From the NCBI GenBank assembly GCA_015520145.1, contig WAQR01000165.1, forward strand, positions 1 through 11,871: a DNA stretch of 11,871 nucleotides. The letters are read 5' to 3'. This document shows, one piece after another, positions 7,146-11,871 of the stretch (position 1 is the first letter of the stretch; each line of letters opens with the position of its first letter). A program made the position numbers and the translations under genes. Source of the stretch: Candidatus Hydrothermarchaeota archaeon. GTDB lineage: Archaea; Hydrothermarchaeota; Hydrothermarchaeia; Hydrothermarchaeales; WAQR01. Under the pieces are notes generated by a model, which ran no database searches, was not told the DNA's origin, and saw nothing but the letters and a program-made list of their open reading frames with translations.

Positions 7146-7676
7146 GCAGAAAGGACAGACCATCCATGTGGGCTCTACCTCCCTTTTGCAGTTCGGACAT
7201 GTTGACGTTTCTTTAACCTCCCTCAATTTATTCCCGCAATTTGCACAAAAATTCCAGGACTCGATTATATAGCCATTGCATCCGGCGCATCTTTTGAGGG
7301 CAAATTCCATCTCTGTCAATTCAAGGTTGCATACAGGGCAGTGCTTCCATCCCACGTCAAGCAGACTGTTACATCTCTGGCATTTTATAATCTCCTCGGT
7401 GAACTTTGGTCCCATCACCCCTTTTAGTGTCTCGAATGCTATACTTGCCTCTCTCCTTATCACCTCATCAGTATCGTTTTCCATGAGGAATCTGATGAGG
7501 TTGGTTATGTCCTCCATGGTATGAACATCGCTCGATGCCAGGTATTTGATTATATCCGGTTTCGACTTGATACGCTCTGCAAATTTCTTCACTGTCAAAA
7601 ATCTTGTCGCAGGTACCGAACTCCTCAACCCTGCAAGAATCGTTCTCTTTTCTTCATCTGTTATTGCGCCCTGCAT
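7122..7676 (-). CDS. Helical N-terminal domain protein with three tandem zinc ribbons
   Basis: This soluble protein of about 184 residues has two parts. Residues 1-95 are helical and resemble short HEAT-like repeats (TRFLTVKKFAERIKSKPDII; TNLIRFLMENDTDEVIRREA). The C-terminal half has three zinc ribbons, each CxxC-x10-CxxC: C99/C102/C113/C116, C130/C133/C144/C147 and C160/C163/C174/C177. Each has a Trp three residues before the third Cys, so they look like internal duplications. Such ribbons bind nucleic acid or protein; I see no catalytic motif. I chose ATG 7676 because GAAGGAA precedes it at suitable spacing; a longer in-frame start at 7730 lacks a site. The gene stands alone on the - strand. 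Domain reading is firm; function is unknown. Confidence 0.8.
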   Translation of the reverse strand: MQGAITDEEKRTILAGLRSSVPATRFLTVKKFAERIKSKPDIIKYLASSDVHTMEDITNLIRFLMENDTDEVIRREASIAFETLKGVMGPKFTEEIIKCQRCNSLLDVGWKHCPVCNLELTEMEFALKRCAGCNGYIIESWNFCANCGNKLREVKETSTCPNCKREVEPTWMVCPFCGSQIKKY

Positions 7677-7785
7677 TGTGTTTCCTTCTTTTTCTATGTT
7701 GTGCAAAAGATAATAAAAGGTAATATACAATCTACAATCTGCTTACAAGCTAGATAAAACTTACTCATGAAAATGGGGATATCAC

Positions 7786-7800
7786 CATATATCCTTATAT
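7786..7800 (+). promoter_or_regulatory. Possible TATA box for the tRNA-Ser gene
   Basis: CATATATCC followed by TTATAT (7786-7800) is the only AT-rich TATA-like stretch close upstream of the tRNA. It lies about 55-65 bases before the mature 5' end, which would imply a leader of some 25-35 bases. Archaeal tRNA genes use such boxes. Motif only. Confidence 0.3.
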
Positions 7801-7852
7801 CTTCAACGTTGCTGATGTTACTGACCTCTGGGGCTTTTGAACTGGTGACAAA

Positions 7853-7936
7853 GCCGGGGTAGTCTAGTCTGGGAAGGCGCAAGCCTGGAAAGCTTGTGGG
7901 TGCAAGCCCTCGGGAGTTCGAATCTCCCCCCCGGCG
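7853..7936 (+). tRNA. tRNA-Ser(GGA)
   Basis: The cloverleaf can be folded by hand. The acceptor stem is GCCGGGG (7853-7859) with CCCCGGC (7929-7935), and G7936 is the discriminator. The D stem is GTCT/AGGC, with GGG in its loop. The anticodon stem CAAGC/GCTTG encloses the loop CTGGAAA with anticodon GGA at 7887-7889, which reads UCC and UCU serine codons. The long variable arm (7897-7911, GGG pairing with CCC) is the class II hallmark of serine tRNAs. The T arm is GGGAG-TTCGAAT-CTCCC. CCA is not encoded and must be added afterwards, which is common in archaea. No intron is seen. The 3' end lies five bases from the end of convergent cbiH. Confidence 0.96.
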
Positions 7937-7941
7937 TTAAC

Positions 7942-8694
7942 CTAGAACTTTGACCCGTATCCCCTGGGTGTGATAATCTTACCGCCGTACACAAGGCTTC
8001 TGGCATTGCCGATGATGATTGTCGTAAGCATATCGATGTCGTGGGTCGTCATCTCTTTTAAAGTGGTTATCACCACACTTTCCCCTTCCCGCATCGCATT
8101 TCTGACAATCCCGACAGGGGTGGCTGGTGACCTGTGCTCGAGGAGGATTTTCGCTGCCTTTTCGATCTGCCATTTCCTGCCGCTGCTCTTTGGGTTGTAC
8201 AGGACGATGCAGAAATCTGCCACTGCCGCGCCTACCAGCCTTTTTTCTATCACGTCCCAGGGTGTTAGCAGGTCGCTCAAACTGATGACTGCAAAATCAT
8301 GGCCAAGCGGAGACCCGAGAAGTGCGGCAGACGCGGTTGCGGCAGTAACACCGGGCACGACCTCGATTTCCAGTGAATACCCATTCCTGCTGACGTACTC
8401 GAAAACAGCACTTGTCATGGCATAGACCCCTGGGTCGCCGCTGCTTATAACCGCAACGCGCTTCCCGTCAAGTGCGGCATCAACCGCCACCCTGGCGCGC
8501 TCCATCTCCTGGCGCATCTGTTTTGAGATGACCTCTTTCCCGGTAAGGTACTCCTCTATCAAGGAGAGATATGTTTTATAACCCACCACGACATCAGCAG
8601 ATTTTATAGCATGAACCGCCCTCGGTGTTATGTGTTCGCTGCTGCCAGGGCCTATGCCGACAAGATATATCTTTCCGGCAGTCAGACGTCCCAC
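7942..8694 (-). CDS. cbiH: Cobalt-factor III C17-methyltransferase (ring contraction)
   Basis: CbiH uses S-adenosylmethionine to methylate C17 of cobalt-factor III and contract the macrocycle, giving cobalt-precorrin-4 in the anaerobic cobalamin pathway. The 250-residue protein has the tetrapyrrole methylase layout: VGIGPGSSE (12-20), the SAM-site segment SSGDPGVYAM (84-93), VPGVTAA (113-119), and the CbiH/CobJ-specific HDFAVISLSDLLTPW (132-146). The C-terminal half has LYNPKSSGR. Length is typical. The start is a GTG at 8694 inside the end of cbiG (13-base overlap), with AGAGAGG abutting it, so translation probably depends on ribosomes finishing cbiG. It is the last gene of the operon here and ends next to tRNA-Ser. 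Confident assignment; the exact start is slightly uncertain. Confidence 0.95.
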   Translation of the reverse strand: MGRLTAGKIYLVGIGPGSSEHITPRAVHAIKSADVVVGYKTYLSLIEEYLTGKEVISKQMRQEMERARVAVDAALDGKRVAVISSGDPGVYAMTSAVFEYVSRNGYSLEIEVVPGVTAATASAALLGSPLGHDFAVISLSDLLTPWDVIEKRLVGAAVADFCIVLYNPKSSGRKWQIEKAAKILLEHRSPATPVGIVRNAMREGESVVITTLKEMTTHDIDMLTTIIIGNARSLVYGGKIITPRGYGSKF

Positions 8695-9791
8695 CTCTCT
8701 TCTGCAACTGCGATTGTAACACCGTTAAATTTCCTCTTTCCAAGTATAAGGCGCGCACAGGCACCTTTACCACCGAGAACTGCCGCAGGCTCGCACACTG
8801 CACCTATCCCGACCTTCTCCAGGACAAAATTCGACTGGCGAAACTGCCCTTCTACCCGCTTTATATCTTCAACCGGAACACCCTTTAGCATAACACCAAG
8901 TTCTTCTGCAGCCTCTCTAATCCCCTGTTCCCCTGCCTTGAAATCGACTGTTGCCATACACGCAATCCCGAGCGGACTCAGCCCCGCATCACCAAATGCC
9001 CTGCGCACAGCATTTAAAACCGCGCCCTTTGGAATACCTCTTCTTGCACCAACACCGACAATGAGATTTTTTGGTCTAAGTATCACACATCTCCCAAGGG
9101 CTTCCATAACCCTGTTTGTAATCACAATCCCTGTCAGGCCGTCTCGAGCGTTTTTTCCATCCTTCCCATCCTTTCCGCCACTTTCTATTTCCCTTTCCCC
9201 TGCGCCATTTTCAAGCGCTGCAATATGGTGAAACGACATGTTTTCAGGCATATCGATGTCCAGCCAGAATTCACTGAATATCCGCACCTCCCTGCCATTT
9301 ACTATCGATGCATTGACCGCCTTTACGTGCTCAAAACCGTCGATTACAAGATTGAACCTGTCTGCAATACCCTCTACTGACGGCCTGCCGCAGACCTCTG
9401 TAGCCGTGGTAATCACTGCCTCTGCCCCGATATGCCTGGCAATGGTTCTTGCAAGCTCATTTGCACCGTGGTGTCCTGACAGGACGCTTATGGCATAGGT
9501 CCCCATCTCATCTACGGCGACAACCGCCGGATCGTGCCTTTTATCCTTTATATGTCTGGAAATCGCCCTTACAGCAATACCAAGGGCCGTCACGAACACG
9601 ATGGAACGGTACTCAGCAAACATCCTTCCCACAGACTCACTAATCGGGGTCTCCAGCACCGTTGTATCCGGCCCGGCAGATGCCCTGTGGCAGAAGAGCA
9701 CAGTCTTATGCCCGTCCCCTTCCAGCGCCTGCCTGATCTTCTTCCCTGTCGCTTTCCCGTTTTTTGTTACTGTAACAATTGCAATTTTCAT
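8682..9791 (-). CDS. cbiG: Cobalt-precorrin-5A hydrolase
   Basis: CbiG opens the ring-A lactone of cobalt-precorrin-5A and releases the two-carbon fragment as acetaldehyde, forming cobalt-precorrin-5B. The 369-residue protein has the N-terminal and middle regions with GIAVR (71-75), DEMG (94-97), LSGHHGANELA (104-114) and TTATEVCGRPS (128-138). The C-terminal CobE/CbiG domain starts at VGVGARRGIPK (245-255). Between them lies a variable linker (about 190-218) with a GKD-GKD-GKN tripeptide repeat encoded by a 9-base tandem repeat on the DNA. ATG 9791 overlaps the cbiF stop as ATGA. A GGAGGG lies farther upstream in cbiF, and an AAAGG is very close. Length is normal and the frame intact. Confidence 0.95.
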   Translation of the reverse strand: MKIAIVTVTKNGKATGKKIRQALEGDGHKTVLFCHRASAGPDTTVLETPISESVGRMFAEYRSIVFVTALGIAVRAISRHIKDKRHDPAVVAVDEMGTYAISVLSGHHGANELARTIARHIGAEAVITTATEVCGRPSVEGIADRFNLVIDGFEHVKAVNASIVNGREVRIFSEFWLDIDMPENMSFHHIAALENGAGEREIESGGKDGKDGKNARDGLTGIVITNRVMEALGRCVILRPKNLIVGVGARRGIPKGAVLNAVRRAFGDAGLSPLGIACMATVDFKAGEQGIREAAEELGVMLKGVPVEDIKRVEGQFRQSNFVLEKVGIGAVCEPAAVLGGKGACARLILGKRKFNGVTIAVAEERWDV

Positions 9792-10561
9792 AGCCTTTTC
9801 CAGCCCTCCTTACAGCCCTTCCTGAATCCATGGGTAAATCCCTTATCATACAGCTTTGACCTCTTCCCACTGGATTTTAGAAACTCGCCGACAAGTATCA
9901 GTGCAGTCTTCTCAATCCCCTCCCGCTTCACCTTTGCCGCGATATCGTCAAGGCAGCCTGTGATGATCTTCTCATCGCTTTGCGAAACCCTGTAGACCAC
10001 TGCAACTGGTGTGGTATCCGGATACCCCTTTTTCAGCTCTTCAACCACCCTCTCAACTGCCTGCACACTCAGGAAGATGCACATGCTCGCCCTGTGCCCT
10101 GCAAGCGTCCCAAGACCCTCCTTTTCTGGTACATCTGTCTTCCCTTCCATCCTTGTTATGATGACTGTCTGGGTGACATCCGGTATGGTGTACTCTTTTT
10201 TGAGTGCGGCAGCCGCCGCAGTAAACGAACTCACACCTGGTACAATCTCACAACCGATACCCCGCTCCTCCAGAAGTTCGATCTGCTCCTGCACCGCCCC
10301 GTAGATGCTCGGGTCTCCACTGTGCAGGCGGGCGACAGTCTTATTCTCCCTGGCCCATGTTACGATTATCTCAGCAATCTCTTCAAGGGTGAGTTCTGCA
10401 CTGTCGTAGAGCCTGGCGTCATGTCTGGCATATTTTAATATGTCTCTATTTACAAGCGAACCTGCATAGACTATCACGTCCGCCTTTTCAATTATCTTCC
10501 TGGCCTTTATGGTCAGGAGTTCCGGGTCTCCAGGCCCTGAGCCGATGAAATAGACCGTCAT
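9788..10561 (-). CDS. cbiF: Cobalt-precorrin-4 C11-methyltransferase
   Basis: CbiF transfers a methyl group from S-adenosylmethionine to C11 of cobalt-precorrin-4, making cobalt-precorrin-5A, the substrate of the next enzyme CbiG. The 257-residue protein shows the tetrapyrrole methylase motifs: GSGPGDPELLTIKA (7-20), HSGDPSIYGA (80-89), VPGVSSF (107-113) and the CbiF/CobM-type ITRMEGKTDVP (135-145). The length suits the family, with a short extra basic tail after residue 240. ATG 10561 is preceded by AGGGAA within the purine repeats upstream, spaced about seven to nine bases away. It overlaps cbiG by four bases and lies 56 bases after cobT, consistent with one transcript. Confidence 0.95.
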   Translation of the reverse strand: MTVYFIGSGPGDPELLTIKARKIIEKADVIVYAGSLVNRDILKYARHDARLYDSAELTLEEIAEIIVTWARENKTVARLHSGDPSIYGAVQEQIELLEERGIGCEIVPGVSSFTAAAAALKKEYTIPDVTQTVIITRMEGKTDVPEKEGLGTLAGHRASMCIFLSVQAVERVVEELKKGYPDTTPVAVVYRVSQSDEKIITGCLDDIAAKVKREGIEKTALILVGEFLKSSGKRSKLYDKGFTHGFRKGCKEGWKRL

Positions 10562-10566
10562 CCTGC

Positions 10567-10599
10567 TATTCCCTTTCTATTCCCTTTCAATTCCCTTTC
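10567..10599 (-). repeat. Three tandem 11-base repeats before cbiF
   Basis: On the + strand TATTCCCTTTC occurs at 10567-10577 and 10578-10588, and AATTCCCTTTC at 10589-10599. Read on the coding strand each unit is GAAAGGGAATA-like, so the array presents repeated ribosome-binding-like GGGA cores just before cbiF. Slippage in copy number would change the distance between cobT and cbiF. The repeat is plain in the sequence; a regulatory effect is inferred. Confidence 0.7.
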
Positions 10600-10610
10600 C
10601 ATTCTGATTT

Positions 10611-10628
10611 ATTCCGATTATTCCGATT
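10611..10628 (-). repeat. Two tandem 9-base repeats over the cobT stop codon
   Basis: ATTCCGATT occurs twice without a gap (10611-10619 and 10620-10628, + strand). The copies cover the cobT stop codon (10618-10620) and its last codons, which encode the SESE tail. A slippage event probably shaped this end. Confidence 0.6.
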
Positions 10629-11673
10629 CAGATACCCCAGCATCAGCAAATGTCGCCATCTCACGTAATATCTTCACAGCCGCTTCAGTAATGGATATCC
10701 CAAGTGCCGCGCCTGTACCCTCACCAAGGCGCATGTTCAGGTCCATGAGTGGTGTCAGGCCGATATGTTCCAGCATGATGGTGTGCCCAGACTCCACCGA
10801 GCGGTGTGCGGCTATCAGGTAGTCTTTTGACTGCGGTGCGAGCCCGGTGGCAATGAGCGCAGCAGCACCTGATATGAACCCGTCAATTACGACCGGGACC
10901 CTGTTTTTAGCTCCAGCAAGTATCACGCCCGCAAGCCCGCCGATTTCAAACCCGCCGACCTTTGCCAGCACATCTATTGGATCGCTTCTCTCAGGACGGT
11001 TCACCTTCAAAGACTCCTCTATCACTGCTATCTTATTTTCGAGTGCTGCATCATCAACCCCTGTCCCTCTCCCGGTAACCGCCCTCACATCCCTCCCTGT
11101 AAACACTGCTGTGATGGCACTGCTGGGTGTGGTGTTCCCTATCCCCATATCGCCTGTACCTATGATATCCGCACCTTTTTCCATCTCTTCTTCGACAACC
11201 TCAATCCCGGCGGTAATTGAACGTACCGCTTCCTCCCGGGTCATGGCAGGACCTTCTGTCATATCTTTTGTGCCGTGGTTTACCTTCTTATTGACCAGGG
11301 CAGGACCGGGTTCAAGGTCTGCTGCAACACCCATGTCCACGACGACCACCCGCGCACCTGCATGTCTGGCCAGGACATTGATTCCAGCACCGCCGCGGAT
11401 GAAGTTGTAGACCATCTGGGCTGTGACCTCCTGCGGGAATGCGCTGACCCCTCTTTTTGCAGTCCCGTGGTCGCCTGCCATGGTGACTATCACTTTATCC
11501 ACAATCTCCGGCATGGGACTGCCTGTTATACCCGCGACCCTGATGGACACGTCTTCCAGGACCCCGAGGCTTCCTTTTGGTTTTGTGAGGAAATCCTGCC
11601 TCTCTCTTGCCTGTTTCATTGCCTCTTTATCAAGCGGCCCTATCTGTTCAATGATCTTTTCGATTCTCTGCAA
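10618..11673 (-). CDS. cobT: Nicotinate-nucleotide:dimethylbenzimidazole phosphoribosyltransferase, bacterial-type CobT
   Basis: CobT transfers phosphoribose from nicotinate mononucleotide to the lower-ligand base (dimethylbenzimidazole or a relative), making the alpha-ribotide used in nucleotide loop assembly. The roughly 351-residue protein matches the classic bacterial CobT: GPLDKEAM and LTKPKGSLGVLE near the N-terminus, MAGDHGTAKRGVSAFPQEVT, GDMGIGNTTPSSA, and the C-terminal RLGEGTGAAL whose Glu is the catalytic base in studied enzymes. Archaea more often carry a distinct archaeal-type CobT. I prefer TTG 11673, because GAGGTGA (11681-11687) lies seven bases before it and the product then starts as family members do; GTG 11694 is the alternative but has poor spacing. 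First gene of the operon in this window. Enzyme call firm. Confidence 0.94.
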   Translation of the reverse strand: MQRIEKIIEQIGPLDKEAMKQARERQDFLTKPKGSLGVLEDVSIRVAGITGSPMPEIVDKVIVTMAGDHGTAKRGVSAFPQEVTAQMVYNFIRGGAGINVLARHAGARVVVVDMGVAADLEPGPALVNKKVNHGTKDMTEGPAMTREEAVRSITAGIEVVEEEMEKGADIIGTGDMGIGNTTPSSAITAVFTGRDVRAVTGRGTGVDDAALENKIAVIEESLKVNRPERSDPIDVLAKVGGFEIGGLAGVILAGAKNRVPVVIDGFISGAAALIATGLAPQSKDYLIAAHRSVESGHTIMLEHIGLTPLMDLNMRLGEGTGAALGISITEAAVKILREMATFADAGVSESE

Positions 11674-11694
11674 TTTTGGTTCACCTCTTCTCAC

Positions 11695-11718
11695 TTCCTT
11701 ATTTCCTTCCTTATTTCC
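11695..11718 (-). repeat. Two perfect tandem 12-base repeats before cobT
   Basis: TTCCTTATTTCC occurs at 11695-11706 and again at 11707-11718 on the + strand. It sits in a long pyrimidine tract (about 11686-11765) that reads as purine-rich GGAAATAAGGAA units in the cobT leader. It resembles the repeats before cbiF in composition and position. Confidence 0.7.
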
Positions 11719-11793
11719 TTTGTTCCGTTCTTCCTTTCTTTTATCCTTTTATTCCTTCTCCTTTTCGTATCGTGTGGCAGTTGCTCTCACCCA

Positions 11794-11808
11794 GCTTAAA
11801 AAATTTTC
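11794..11808 (-). promoter_or_regulatory. Possible promoter of the cobalamin operon
   Basis: On the - strand GAAAATTTTTTAAGC resembles an archaeal BRE followed by a TATA box. Transcription would begin near 11770 and give a purine-rich leader of about 100 bases before cobT. I looked for the conserved boxes of a cobalamin riboswitch in the leader and did not find them. Nothing else is identifiable from 11719 to the window end. Confidence 0.3.
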
Positions 11809-11871
11809 TATTATCTCACTATCTCCTGGATGACCTCAACACACATAGTCTAACAAGTCAAAAAATATAAA

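Noticed and set aside
7853..7936. Integration site for a mobile island covering the left half
   Set aside because: No integrase and no duplicated tRNA 3' end are visible, and insertion at the tRNA 3' end would place an island on the cobalamin side, not the left.
8611..9231. Long open frame of about 206 codons on the + strand across cbiG and cbiH
   Set aside because: It is antisense to conserved, motif-rich genes and its low-complexity Ser/Pro-rich product is typical of a shadow frame.
11695..11871. Cobalamin riboswitch before cobT
   Set aside because: A GGGTGAGAGC...GCCACA stretch looked suggestive on the - strand, but the conserved B12-box sequence and core are not there.

Overview
The window looks like part of a euryarchaeal chromosome, most likely from the methanogen/ANME side of the Halobacteriota. 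The evidence is a serine tRNA with no encoded CCA, TATA-box-like AT motifs instead of bacterial -35/-10 pairs, a small winged-helix regulator of a type I associate with archaea, and a DcmR/MEDS-like sensory region fused to a PadR-type DNA-binding domain. The assignment rests on reading the sequence by eye; no database search was possible.

Positions 1-5400 hold a defence-type operon on the + strand. It begins with a MntA nucleotidyltransferase antitoxin and HepT HEPN toxin pair (type VII toxin-antitoxin). Next come a helical-repeat protein with a C-terminal SEC-C zinc motif, a full-length type I restriction endonuclease subunit HsdR, and, overlapping its end, a YgjP/DUF45 zinc metallopeptidase-like protein. 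No HsdM or HsdS is present, so the modification and specificity genes must lie left of position 1, elsewhere, or be missing. A perfect 22-bp palindrome lies upstream of the operon, and a long inverted repeat straddles its last stop codon.

Positions 5400-7740 are a regulator zone. A roughly 350-bp non-coding stretch with degenerate repeats of a GATGGTGGC core leads to the PadR/MEDS-like regulator. It is followed by a small archaeal winged-helix protein with its own promoter-like region, and then, on the opposite strand, a protein with an N-terminal helical region and three identically spaced four-cysteine zinc ribbons.

Positions 7853-7936 encode tRNA-Ser(GGA), with its 3' end only a few bases from the end of the convergent cobalamin operon.

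Positions 7942-11694, all on the - strand, are a cobalamin biosynthesis operon transcribed in the order cobT, cbiF, cbiG, cbiH. CbiH, CbiF and CbiG catalyse consecutive steps of the anaerobic corrin pathway: ring contraction with C17 methylation, C11 methylation, and lactone opening with loss of the two-carbon fragment. CobT activates the lower-ligand base. The three cbi genes overlap by a few bases and are probably translationally coupled. Short purine-rich tandem repeats, as read on the coding strand, occur just before cobT, between cobT and cbiF, and inside the cbiG linker.

Nothing here proves a wholly new system. The best leads are the composite restriction/toxin-antitoxin operon with its SEC-C protein, the repeat-bearing leader of the PadR/MEDS-like regulator, and a bacterial-type CobT in an apparently archaeal genome.
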